Under the pieces are notes generated by a model. That model saw only the letters and a list, made by a program, of their open reading frames with translations, was not told where the DNA came from and did no database searches. Made by a program: the position numbers and the translations under genes. From assembly GCA_002730875.1 (NCBI GenBank), contig PCBI01000008.1, positions 1 through 39,992 on the forward strand: a DNA stretch of 39,992 nt, in the 5' to 3' direction. The first letter of the stretch is position 1. Every line of letters starts with the position of its first letter. Positions 1-8,141 of the stretch are shown in pieces. Source of the stretch: Spirochaetaceae bacterium. GTDB taxonomy: Bacteria; Spirochaetota; Leptospiria; Leptospirales; Leptonemataceae.

Positions 1-88
1 CGTGCCGTAAGCGTGCCGTAAGCGTGCCGTAAGCGTGCCGTAAGCGTGCCGTAAGCGTGCCGTAAGCGTGCCGTAAGCGTGGCAAAAG
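1..88. repeat. 11-bp tandem repeat array at window edge
   Basis: Seven perfect head-to-tail copies of the 11-mer CGTGCCGTAAG fill positions 1-77. An eighth degenerate copy (CGTGGCAAAAG) follows at 78-88. The array begins at base 1, so its true length is unknown. The unit is not a multiple of three, and I see no gene reading through it. One copy is close to one helical turn, so the copies are nearly in phase on the DNA. Confidence 0.95.
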
Positions 89-167
89 TGGCCTGAGTGA
101 GGGGTCGCGATAGTCGATGATCCGCCACGCCTTATGCGCCTGATGGCAGCAAACTTCCCGGCGAGGG

Positions 168-201
168 GCAGACGGCATCGAGAAAGCAGACGGCATCGAC
201 A
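168..201. repeat. Two-copy 18-bp-period direct repeat
   Basis: GCAGACGGCATCGAGA at 168-183 recurs as GCAGACGGCATCGACA at 186-201, a period of 18 bp. It lies between the 11-bp array and the terminator. No gene is visible in 89-199, so this repeat is the only structure I see there. Confidence 0.7.
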
Positions 202-240
202 GAAAAGAAAAACCCGCTCTCTTTTTTGCAGAGCGGGCTC
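200..240 (-). terminator. Rho-independent terminator downstream of the dikinase gene
   Basis: On the minus strand an 8-bp stem (CCCGCTCT at 237-230 pairing with AGAGCGGG at 220-213) is followed directly by TTTTTCTTTTCT (212-201). It lies about 90 nt past the stop codon at 328. A second perfect 8-bp stem with a TTGC loop sits between them at 273-292, without a T run. Confidence 0.85.
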
Positions 241-327
241 CTAACGGATCCCCGGCCCACGCAAGCCGGATTCCGGGCTTTTGCAAGCCCGGTGCCCTGG
301 ATAGCGCGGGGGCTTCTTTGGATCGGA

Positions 328-2922
328 TTAGCCTTCCGCTTCTCGCTTCAAGTTCAGTTGAGCCACCGACAACAGGGCGATGGGCACACTGTAAGCAGAG
401 CAGGAAACGTAATCCAATCCGGCATCAACGCAGAACTCGATGTTCTCCGGATCCGCCCCATGTTCGCCGCAGAGCCCCAGCTTGAGGTCCGGTCGCACAA
501 TGCGTCCTCTTTCAGCCGAAATACCAATGAGCTCCTTAACCGGCTTACCCAGCACCTGGAATGGGTTATTGGCCAACAGGTCAAACTCGGTATAGGCTGG
601 GAAAAAGGAGTTAGCATCGTCCCGGCTGAGACCAAAGGTGGTCTGCGTCAGGTCATTGGTTCCGTAGCTGAAGAATTCGGCATACTGGGCCAGTTCATCG
701 GAAAGCAGTCCGGCCGCAGGCAGTTCGATCATGGTGCCCACTTTGTAGGGTACTTCCGTTCCCTGCGCCTGGAAAACCTCTTTGGCAACATCCCGGATCC
801 CCTTGATGGATTTACCTTCGATCACCTTACCGTTCTTGATGAACTTCAACTCGTTGGGGTTCATCACGATAGGAATCATGATCTCGGGAACTACTTCGGT
901 GCCCTGCTTCTTGAGTTCGCAGGCTGCCTCAAAGATGGCTTTTGCCTGCATATGATAGATTTCGGGGTAGGTCACGGCCACACGACATCCGCGGTGCCCC
1001 AGCATCGGGTTGAATTCGTGCAGGCGCTCAATCCTTTCATGGATCTCGTTCTTGTCGGCCCCTACGCCCTTATCGCTTAGATATTTGACATAGTCGTTAA
1101 GGGTATCTTCGCTTCGGGGCAGGAACTCATGCAACGGAGCGTCCAGAAGACGAATAGTCACATGATGCGGCGCCATTGTAGAAAACAGGTCCATAAAGTC
1201 CTGTTTCTGCACCGGTCGTAGATCCTCCAGGCACTTCAGTCGCTCTTCTTCCGTTCGAGAAAGAATCATTTCCCGGAACCGCTGGATGCGGTCTTCGGCA
1301 AAGAACATATGCTCGGTGCGGCAAAGGCCGATACCGTAGGCTCCCATGGTCTTGGCGGTCTTTGCATCCCGACCCAGGTCGGCATTGGCGCGAACAAGAA
1401 AGTCCTCCGTGATGTATTTCTTAACAATGGCGATGAACTCCACCAGGCCATTGGTGTGAATGTCCGGGCTGATCAGATCCGCCTTTCCAATCCCCAAAGA
1501 CGGGGCCTTGTATACAGGCGCATCCATGGTAACATAGTCCCCTTCATTGACTCGATGCCCGTCCAGCTCTAGATAATCGGAACCGATTTTCATTTCGGGC
1601 TGAACAATACTCACCTTTCCCAGGGACCGGGATACTACGGGAGCATGGGAGGAGTAACCGCCTTCGTTAGAGATAACGCCCTGCCCCACTTCGATGGCCT
1701 TCACATCTTCGGCGTAGGAGGCTGACACCACCAGGATTAATCGAGTGTCCTCTCCCTTCTGAATGGCTTCCCGGTGCACTTCCATTAGACGATCGGCGGA
1801 GAAGAAGACCCTTCCCACCGCGGCGCCGGGCGCTCCGGTAAGTCCGCCGGAGATGACCGGCATCTTTCCCATACTTTCCGGATCCACCACAGAATGGAGC
1901 AGCGTTGCCAGCTGTCCTGGAGGGATCTGCTCCACGACCCATTTCTCTTCTACTGCACCCTCTTTGAGAAGGTCCAGCAGCGTGCGCAGGTGCGCCTGGG
2001 TAGATTTTCGATCCACCGTGGTTTGATTCAAGAGCCACAGCTTCTTCTTTTCGATGATGAATTTGATTTCGCGGATTTCCCGGAACTTCTTCTCCAGAGC
2101 CGAACCGATGTTCTTCAGTTCATCCAGATAGGCAGAGTCCAATTGATGGATGTCATCGCCTTTCTTTTCCAGGGTATAGACGTTGCGAAGGAAGCTACCG
2201 TCCAGTTTGTTCTCCCCGGAAACGATGTTACGAGTATTGTACATCCCCACCGCGGAGTCTTCGCCCAGGTTACCGAATACCATGCCCTGCACGATCAAAG
2301 CGGCCGGATCCTCGCTATCCATCTCGGGATCATAGTATCTTTTGGCCAGGTTCTTGCAGATTACAGCCAGTTGCTCCAACGGGTCGTCCGGGATGTTGTC
2401 TTTGCCTACCAGCCCGAGCATCTCCTGAGCGCAGGATTTAAGGCCTTCCACGGTATCTGGATACTTTTTCTGGATTTCGTCAAAACGGGCGGCTTCGATA
2501 TCATAAATCTTTGTGCCCGCAGTGCGCAGCAGATAGCAATACTCGAACCAGGCTGACTTTTCGCCAATCAAGGAGGCGAAACCGGCCATGGTCACAGGAG
2601 ACAAACCGATGTTAAAGACAGTAGGATATATAGGAAGACTCAGATTTGAGCTTACCACCACCTTCACCAGAAGTGGATTCGAAATATCGCCAAACTTACG
2701 GCCTATGTCTTCTTCGATAGCTCCCAGCCCCTCTTTCACGATGGGCGCCAGATCTGTGCTGGCCATATTCGGGGTCAGTCCAGAATCCAGAACAAAGCCT
2801 GGAACAATGGGAAGGCCCATGGCAGCCAGTTCAAACGCTCGCTGACCCCGGCGTCCGGACTTTTCCCAGACCTCTTCGTCTGTAGTGCAGCCTTTCTGGC
2901 TAAATGGATAAAAATCAGGCAT
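328..2922 (-). CDS. ppdK: Pyruvate phosphate dikinase-like protein with divergent ATP-grasp domain
   Basis: PPDK interconverts pyruvate, ATP and Pi with PEP, AMP and PPi through a phospho-histidine. At 864 aa this is about normal length. The phosphohistidine domain (about 358-475) has GGYSSHAPVV with the swivelling His at 426. The PEP/pyruvate TIM barrel (about 505-860) is well kept: GLCRTEHMFF 532-541, GTNDLTQTTFGLSRDDA, and catalytic Cys818 in GLCGEHGADP. The N-terminal half keeps the family outline (QGMVFGN 212-218) but differs at family ATP-binding positions. The GGKG lysine is Arg (GRRG 23-26), the VRSGA arginine is replaced (VVVSS 88-92), and the DIEF glutamate is Lys (EIKF 285-288). 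The PEP-forming half therefore looks active while ATP use is doubtful. AGGAG lies 7-8 nt before the ATG. It sits 30 nt after the GGDEF gene, probably in one operon, and ends at the terminator. Confidence 0.85.
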   Translation of the reverse strand: MPDFYPFSQKGCTTDEEVWEKSGRRGQRAFELAAMGLPIVPGFVLDSGLTPNMASTDLAPIVKEGLGAIEEDIGRKFGDISNPLLVKVVVSSNLSLPIYPTVFNIGLSPVTMAGFASLIGEKSAWFEYCYLLRTAGTKIYDIEAARFDEIQKKYPDTVEGLKSCAQEMLGLVGKDNIPDDPLEQLAVICKNLAKRYYDPEMDSEDPAALIVQGMVFGNLGEDSAVGMYNTRNIVSGENKLDGSFLRNVYTLEKKGDDIHQLDSAYLDELKNIGSALEKKFREIREIKFIIEKKKLWLLNQTTVDRKSTQAHLRTLLDLLKEGAVEEKWVVEQIPPGQLATLLHSVVDPESMGKMPVISGGLTGAPGAAVGRVFFSADRLMEVHREAIQKGEDTRLILVVSASYAEDVKAIEVGQGVISNEGGYSSHAPVVSRSLGKVSIVQPEMKIGSDYLELDGHRVNEGDYVTMDAPVYKAPSLGIGKADLISPDIHTNGLVEFIAIVKKYITEDFLVRANADLGRDAKTAKTMGAYGIGLCRTEHMFFAEDRIQRFREMILSRTEEERLKCLEDLRPVQKQDFMDLFSTMAPHHVTIRLLDAPLHEFLPRSEDTLNDYVKYLSDKGVGADKNEIHERIERLHEFNPMLGHRGCRVAVTYPEIYHMQAKAIFEAACELKKQGTEVVPEIMIPIVMNPNELKFIKNGKVIEGKSIKGIRDVAKEVFQAQGTEVPYKVGTMIELPAAGLLSDELAQYAEFFSYGTNDLTQTTFGLSRDDANSFFPAYTEFDLLANNPFQVLGKPVKELIGISAERGRIVRPDLKLGLCGEHGADPENIEFCVDAGLDYVSCSAYSVPIALLSVAQLNLKREAEG

Positions 2923-2952
2923 GTCTATCTCCTAGGCAAATTAGTCTTAGAT

Positions 2953-4014
2953 TCAATTCTTTCGTTCGTACAGGGCAACACAATTTCGGCCGTTGTCCTT
3001 GCATATGTAAAGCGCTTCATCAGCAAACTTAACCATGTCTTCCGATTCCTGCAGTTGATCCTGATGCTGCGGCAGGCAGGATATTCCGATGGAGATGGTA
3101 ATGTGCACATCGTGGCCGTCAATCGGTATGGGCCTGGATTCGATGTTTTTGCGAATCTTTTCCGCTACTTCCAGCGCTCTTTCCGGCCCGGTTTCGGGTA
3201 GCAGAACACAGAACTCCTCGCCCCCGTATCGTCCGGCCATATCTTCGCCGCCAAGCTCGTGGACGGTATCCAGTATGACCTGGGCCAATTCCACCAGCGC
3301 CGCATCCCCGGCCTGATGACCGTATTCATTGTTCACTTTGCGAAAATGGTCGATATCGCTCATGAGCAGAGCCACAGGCATTCCCTGGGTTCGGAAGCGT
3401 TTTACTTCATCGTCCAGCCGAGCCAGGAAGTAGGCTTTCATATAGAGTCCGGTCATGGCATCCACGGTGGCCATTTCATGCAAACGGGCATTATCGATAG
3501 CTACCGCCGCCTGGTCCGCCATGGTTTCGAAGATCTTGAGATCCCATTCATCGAACTGACGCTCGCCGGTCTTGTTTAGAACCTGCACTGTTCCAATAAT
3601 GCGCTTCCGGGCCTTCAGTGGAACGCACATCATGCTTCGGGTTACAAATTGCGTGAGTTGATCGGCCCTCTTGTAGAAACGCGGATCCTGGGAGCAGTCC
3701 GGCACAAGTACCGGTTTTCCCTCATGGGCCACCCAGCCGGCAATTCCTTCGCCCATCTTGAGACGGATCTTGCGGACCGCATCGCTCTTTTCGCCCCTTA
3801 CCGTGTGGAAGTAGAGTTCTTGAGCCTCTTCATCTACAAGCATCAGGCTGGACGCTTCCGCCTCCAGAAGGGTCTTGGCCTTCTCCATCAGAGTGCCCAG
3901 CACCACTTCCAGATTCAGACTGGAAGAGACCACCCGGTTAACCTCCAGGGTTTCCAGGAGTTTCTCATTTTCCAGCTTCAGCCTGTCCAATTCGGATACA
4001 GTCATGAGGGGCAC
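2953..4014 (-). CDS. GAF-GGDEF diguanylate cyclase
   Basis: Probable diguanylate cyclase making c-di-GMP from two GTP. A short coiled-coil (about 5-30) leads into a GAF sensor domain (about 30-175), followed by a GGDEF domain (about 180-350) with an intact active-site motif RYGGEEF and the upstream metal/substrate segment DIDHFRKVNNEYGH. The position of the inhibitory RxxD I-site reads GGED, so product feedback is probably absent. There is no signal peptide or membrane segment, so the protein is cytoplasmic. The start is either GTG at 4014 or ATG at 4005; GGAAAGGTG lies 6 nt before the ATG and favours 4005. The dikinase gene follows 30 nt downstream. Confidence 0.9.
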   Translation of the reverse strand: MPLMTVSELDRLKLENEKLLETLEVNRVVSSSLNLEVVLGTLMEKAKTLLEAEASSLMLVDEEAQELYFHTVRGEKSDAVRKIRLKMGEGIAGWVAHEGKPVLVPDCSQDPRFYKRADQLTQFVTRSMMCVPLKARKRIIGTVQVLNKTGERQFDEWDLKIFETMADQAAVAIDNARLHEMATVDAMTGLYMKAYFLARLDDEVKRFRTQGMPVALLMSDIDHFRKVNNEYGHQAGDAALVELAQVILDTVHELGGEDMAGRYGGEEFCVLLPETGPERALEVAEKIRKNIESRPIPIDGHDVHITISIGISCLPQHQDQLQESEDMVKFADEALYICKDNGRNCVALYERKN

Positions 4015-4067
4015 CTTTCCATCTCTGGATAGATTAGAAAAATACTTTTCACTGCGCGGTTTTGCCG

Positions 4068-4274
4068 ATGATTAGAAGTATGCATCCAGAAAGTAGATCT
4101 CAGGACGAAGCCAGTCAGCACGATGGAATCATCAGAAAGCATCTGGGCGAACTTGTTACGAATCTGATAAATAGCGGCCAGCACCAAAGACTGCATTCCA
4201 TGCTGGTTGAGCACCGAGCGTTTATCGATGACATTATACAATTGATTGAAAACAACTCTCAAGGGAATTCCTGA
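4068..4274 (+). CDS. Small helical protein, unknown function
   Basis: A 68-aa reading frame from ATG 4068; TTG 4062 and ATG 4080 are alternative starts. I do not recognise it. It looks like a single helical domain (GIIRKHLGELVTNLINSG and SMLVEHRAFIDDIIQLIE) with no signal peptide. It is divergent from the GGDEF gene. Its stop lies 3 nt from the stop of the -1 frame extension of the neighbouring LysM-like gene, a tail-to-tail layout that supports both frames. No clear ribosome binding site is visible, which is the main doubt. Confidence 0.5.
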   Translation: MIRSMHPESRSQDEASQHDGIIRKHLGELVTNLINSGQHQRLHSMLVEHRAFIDDIIQLIENNSQGNS

Positions 4275-4277
4275 TAA

Positions 4278-4404
4278 TTAGAGCGATTGCACAAAGCGAG
4301 CGGTGTTTGTTCGCAGGTTTCTCATGCGATCCGTAACCGCCAGCCTGTCCATGACCTTCATCAGGGTCTGAATCCGACTCAGGACATCAGCATCTTTTTT
4401 TTTT
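4278..4404 (-). other. A10 slippery site with -1 frame C-terminal extension
   Basis: On the minus strand the LysM-like gene reads C followed by ten A (plus-strand T10, 4395-4404) and then G. In frame this ends in the heptamer A AAA AAG, the classical -1 slippery sequence known from dnaX. The zero frame then stops after four more codons (Met-Leu-Met-Ser, stop at 4379). In the -1 frame an open stretch of 38 codons runs from GAT at 4394 to TAA at 4278. Its product looks like real protein, continuing the preceding helix (DADVLSRIQTLMKVMDRLAV, then TDRMRNLRTN). The extension could arise by ribosomal or transcriptional slippage, by phase variation of the A run, or the run could be miscalled by one base. 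Confidence 0.6.
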
Positions 4405-6973
4405 GGTATTGGGCTCCCAGGTTGCGTACCTGCTGGTCCAATATCTGCAGACGAGCCATGTCTTTTCTATACTGATTGCGGGCGATTTCCCAGATGTATT
4501 CGCCGGGAGTGATCTGCAGAATCCTGCCATCCGGCAGGTTCAAGGTGTCCCCGGGAAAGACCAGGTCCGGATTTCTGAGATCCGGGTTTTGCTCTCGCAA
4601 CGGAGCAAAACCGTTTCTACGAGCCAGGAGATCGGAAAACTGGAACACCTCGCCATCCGTAACCTCTACATTTTCTTCACCGGGCACAGCCCGGTTCTCC
4701 TGTATCCCACCGGGCGCCGCTATACTCAAGGCCGGCTCGATGGCGGCCAGCTCCCCCATCATCTCGTTCTGCTCTTCGCCGGGTTCGCCTGTAAGAAACA
4801 CTGTCTCTTCATTGGATGTGCCCTCCGCAGACTCTCCGAAGGTCTGGCTAAACCAGCCCTTCACCAGGGCCAGGGGGCCACCGGAGGAACCGGAGTAAGA
4901 ATAGATACCCAGGCCCAGTAGCCCGGCCAGCAACGCAGCCAGGGGCAAGATCATCCAGGCGGAAATGCCTGTATTCAGAGAGCGTTTCTCCCGTGCTCCG
5001 CCGCCGAAAAGGGATTTAACCCACTCCACGAAGTCGGGGATTCTCAGGAATTCGAACGTACGCCTGAGCCAGTAAGGGAGCTTCATATGAAATGGCAGAT
5101 CGCCTTTGTCCTCCACCGGTCCGGAGAGATCCAGGTCCTGGAGGAGATCCCCCAGTCGCTCTCGCTCTTCGGCCAGATGCAGGCGCTCTTCCAGTAGCTT
5201 TTCCAGAAATTCCAGAGTTGCTCGATCTGCTGGAGACTCGTCGCCTTTGTCCAGGATGCGATTCTGCTCTTTGAGGTACTTGCGGTATTCCTTTTGCTCC
5301 GCCTTGATTGTATCGATGGCAGGAGGAAAGACAATGGCTATTTTCGGAGGATGCACCGGCCTGACCTGGATCATGGAAACCCGACCCTGAACGGCATAAA
5401 TATCGAAGGCTACGGAACCGGACAGAGCTTCCAGATCCAGGACCTTGATTCCCGACGTGCGATACCGCTTGTAGACCTTTTCGGCAAGCTTCGCAACCTT
5501 CGGAAACTTATCCTTCAGCATGCTCAGATAGGCGTGTAGTACCCGAGTGGCCTCGCCCAGATTGATTCTCAGCAGTAGGTTTTCGGGAACTGCCTGGGTT
5601 CGGATTCGATAGAGCAGGTCCAGTACAGTCTCTTCGTCCAGGTTGGGACCGGTCTGTCCCATGGATGTGAATAGCTCGGGCACAGTTTGCTCAAATTCGC
5701 TTCCTTTTAGCCCCAGTGAAAGCTCATCGGCCAGGTTGGAGAGATTCACGATCTGCTGGAGCCTGTATTCGCTTTCCTGTAGCAGCGGAAATACACCGTC
5801 CTTTAGCTTTGATTTGCCAAATTTCTTGGGGCTTGCATTGCCCGGCGCAATGAGTGTCAGGAATGAGCCCGCGCCTTCGAACTTCTGGCCCTCATCCAGA
5901 TTCATCAATTCTACATCGAATGGACCTTTGGTGAAGTCGAAAGATCGGGATTGCTTTCCTCTCTTAAGAGGGAAGATGACCTGCATGGGGAATTCGGAGT
6001 CCGGGTTTGCCTTGAGCGCAAACACGCCGTGGCTCTTGCTACGGGATGCAAAGAATACCGTCTCTTTTGAGAAAGGCAGAGTTCTGGAATCGTCGAAAGT
6101 CTTCACCTGAGAACGATTGTACATCCGCTTCAGATGGATGATTCGTTCCATTTCCGGACAGTAGGCGCCAAACTGACGCTCCAGCGCATTGCTACGGCGG
6201 AACTGTTCGGCAAGGCCGGGAAGCTCGGCATTTTCGGCGATCACCATCTGCAGCCTCTCCGGATCAATGGAGTTTGCCAGGAAATGATAGTGGATGTCCA
6301 CCGGCGGGTTCAGGGCCAGTCCTTTACCCTGCAGACCCCAGTAGACAGAAAGCAGATCTCCTTCGGTCTGGAGCGGGAAAAAAGACCAGCCGTGTTCCAT
6401 CTTGCGATCCTGCTTGGACAGAATCTTGCTGACCTGATCGTACTCTTTGTCCAGACCCATGCGACCCCGGCTCAGGGATTGGGAATCCAGAACTCTGGAA
6501 CCGCCCACGGTAACCTGATATTCTCCGGTTGCCATGTAGGTGATGGTGCAACGGTCTTTCTGCGAGACTCCCCGCTCCGGGGCGGAATACGAAGAGTATT
6601 CCACAGGATCGTTAGCCGCATCCTCTTTGGAGCGAGACATGTCATCTTCACTCGGATCCAGATAGCGATGCAATTGCGAAGTCCTTTCTTTGGAACCGAC
6701 GTAGCGGATATGACCGCTACCTGCATCCAGCGACTCTTTGAGCCAGGCCGCCTCCAGACCTACGTTCCACAGGTTCTCTTCCGGAACCACAACGTTCTCA
6801 ATCTGAGGCAGCAAACCGGCCGGCACCGATGTGCCCGCTCCGATTCGCGAAAACGGACGAATGTCCGCCTCATGTATTCCAGTGTAGATCAAGAATGTAT
6901 CCCGATCAAACTGGAAGGCCCTTTCCGGCCCCCGGTATTCTGAAGGTAATTTTCTATCCCTTTTCGTTGCCAT
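4379..6973 (-). CDS. Large single-pass membrane protein with LysM-like C-terminus
   Basis: 864 aa in the zero frame, no overall family recognised. Residues 1 to about 670 are soluble with no signal peptide and are probably cytoplasmic; a charged helical stretch lies about 570-625. One membrane segment (about 673-695, WMILPLAALLAGLLGLGIY) is followed by an acidic linker. A LysM-like/FimV-like unit follows (about 785-835, with NPDLVFPGDTLNLPDG), which would sit in the periplasm and could bind peptidoglycan. The C-terminus is a helix that runs into the A10 tract and probably continues in the -1 frame (see 4278-4404). The start overlaps the end of the vWA gene by 20 nt, showing translational coupling. 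It is the last gene of a four-gene operon. Confidence 0.8.
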   Translation of the reverse strand: MATKRDRKLPSEYRGPERAFQFDRDTFLIYTGIHEADIRPFSRIGAGTSVPAGLLPQIENVVVPEENLWNVGLEAAWLKESLDAGSGHIRYVGSKERTSQLHRYLDPSEDDMSRSKEDAANDPVEYSSYSAPERGVSQKDRCTITYMATGEYQVTVGGSRVLDSQSLSRGRMGLDKEYDQVSKILSKQDRKMEHGWSFFPLQTEGDLLSVYWGLQGKGLALNPPVDIHYHFLANSIDPERLQMVIAENAELPGLAEQFRRSNALERQFGAYCPEMERIIHLKRMYNRSQVKTFDDSRTLPFSKETVFFASRSKSHGVFALKANPDSEFPMQVIFPLKRGKQSRSFDFTKGPFDVELMNLDEGQKFEGAGSFLTLIAPGNASPKKFGKSKLKDGVFPLLQESEYRLQQIVNLSNLADELSLGLKGSEFEQTVPELFTSMGQTGPNLDEETVLDLLYRIRTQAVPENLLLRINLGEATRVLHAYLSMLKDKFPKVAKLAEKVYKRYRTSGIKVLDLEALSGSVAFDIYAVQGRVSMIQVRPVHPPKIAIVFPPAIDTIKAEQKEYRKYLKEQNRILDKGDESPADRATLEFLEKLLEERLHLAEERERLGDLLQDLDLSGPVEDKGDLPFHMKLPYWLRRTFEFLRIPDFVEWVKSLFGGGAREKRSLNTGISAWMILPLAALLAGLLGLGIYSYSGSSGGPLALVKGWFSQTFGESAEGTSNEETVFLTGEPGEEQNEMMGELAAIEPALSIAAPGGIQENRAVPGEENVEVTDGEVFQFSDLLARRNGFAPLREQNPDLRNPDLVFPGDTLNLPDGRILQITPGEYIWEIARNQYRKDMARLQILDQQVRNLGAQYQKKKMLMS

Positions 6974-8141
6974 CTTTGTACTCGAATTTATAGTTTCCCA
7001 GTTTGAAAGTATCGCCGGGTGAGATCAGTCCTTTTGATTTCTGTGAAGTGAACTCTATCCCCTTCACACTGGACGGTTTCAATACCGGAATCCCTTTTTT
7101 AGTAGTGCCCTTTAGTACCACCGGAGAGGCACCCAGGTCTTTGATTCGGATCTTGCTTCCTGGCTTGGCACCGACGCTGATCTTTTTGCCTTCCAGCTTG
7201 CTCAGACGCACCGTCTTACCGAGATCCGGATGAGTGCTGGATTCCCAGAAGTGCAATTGCCCCCGTAGAACGTGGGCTTTTTTGGCCCGAAACCATAGCC
7301 AGATAAGCAGAAGTAAAAGCAGGAGGATGCCAAGAGCGATAAGAATCCAGAGCCAGTTCGCCTTTGCCTTATTCCAGAGGTCGGACCAGAACCCGGTTGA
7401 CTTCTGTTGAATGTCGGTAGTAGCTTCGGACAGATCAATGGGGCCCCTGGTGGTATCCATGGCGTTCTGCCCGGCATCCCCCTCGCCCGTAGCCGCTGTC
7501 TGGCCATCGGTAGGTCCCGGCGGGGCATCCTTGCCCGCCTCTACAGTTTTCACATCCGGGCTAATCTCTTTTAATCCCGATTCCAGCTCCTTGCTTTTCT
7601 CGGGCCCCAGACTAATGTAATAAACGAAGCTCTCTGTCGGACCTGAAGGAGCGTTTTCGTCTCGAAAGTCTTCCAGGTTCACAGGTGTCTTTCGAGCCTG
7701 CGGATCCGGGTCGTCTTTTCCATCGCTCAGCACAATCAGAAAAGACTTTCGGTCCGGCGGAGTGTTTTCGGCCTGCAGAGTTCTGAGGCTGGTAAGCATG
7801 GCCTGCATATCCGTGTAGCGCCCGCTGGGTTTGAGATCGTTCACCCATTGCTGCACTTGCTGCTTTTCAGGATCGCCTTTGATTTCCAGGGTCTTATCCA
7901 GTGCGGCCGTTTCGTCGAATTTTACCAGGTGTATGCGGTCACCGGATTGAAGCATTTCGGTGATCTGGGGAATGGATGCCCGGACGCGTTCCATGGTGCC
8001 CGATGACATGGAGCCCGACGTATCCATTACCATATAGAAATCCCTCCCTTTATCGCCACACTGCGCGATAAAGAAGACGGATAGCAGCAAAACAGCTGCT
8101 CTGATCAAGGTCTTCCCTTTGCCATCCAAATTGGCCCCCAT
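6954..8141 (-). CDS. vWA-domain lipoprotein with second membrane segment
   Basis: 395 aa. A signal sequence (LLLSVFFIAQC) ends in a permissive spirochaetal lipobox with Cys28 as the candidate lipidated residue. A von Willebrand A domain (about 33-200) carries an intact metal-binding MIDAS: DTSGSMS (Asp40, Ser42, Ser44), Thr110-Asp111 and Asp140 in LSDGKDD. A disordered Gly/Ala/Asp linker (about 200-250) precedes a second membrane helix (263-284). The C-terminal 100 residues have a beta-rich FHA-like outline, which is only a suggestion. The vWA domain should lie in the periplasm and the tail in the cytoplasm. Its start overlaps the upstream stop (TAATG), and its end overlaps the LysM gene start by 20 nt. 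Such domains usually mediate metal-dependent protein contacts. Confidence 0.85.
   Translation of the reverse strand: MGANLDGKGKTLIRAAVLLLSVFFIAQCGDKGRDFYMVMDTSGSMSSGTMERVRASIPQITEMLQSGDRIHLVKFDETAALDKTLEIKGDPEKQQVQQWVNDLKPSGRYTDMQAMLTSLRTLQAENTPPDRKSFLIVLSDGKDDPDPQARKTPVNLEDFRDENAPSGPTESFVYYISLGPEKSKELESGLKEISPDVKTVEAGKDAPPGPTDGQTAATGEGDAGQNAMDTTRGPIDLSEATTDIQQKSTGFWSDLWNKAKANWLWILIALGILLLLLLLIWLWFRAKKAHVLRGQLHFWESSTHPDLGKTVRLSKLEGKKISVGAKPGSKIRIKDLGASPVVLKGTTKKGIPVLKPSSVKGIEFTSQKSKGLISPGDTFKLGNYKFEYKDGNEKG

Noticed and set aside
1..88. 11-bp array considered as a CRISPR array
   Set aside because: The repeats are contiguous with no spacers and far too short, and there are no cas genes.
226..1080. 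284-codon open frame on the plus strand opposite the dikinase gene
   Set aside because: It lies antisense to a well-supported gene with clear family motifs; its own product has no recognisable domain and runs through the terminator at its start.
6134..6943. 269-codon plus-strand frame opposite the LysM-like gene
   Set aside because: Antisense shadow; the minus-strand frame is longer, is coupled to the vWA gene and has a membrane helix and a LysM-like unit.
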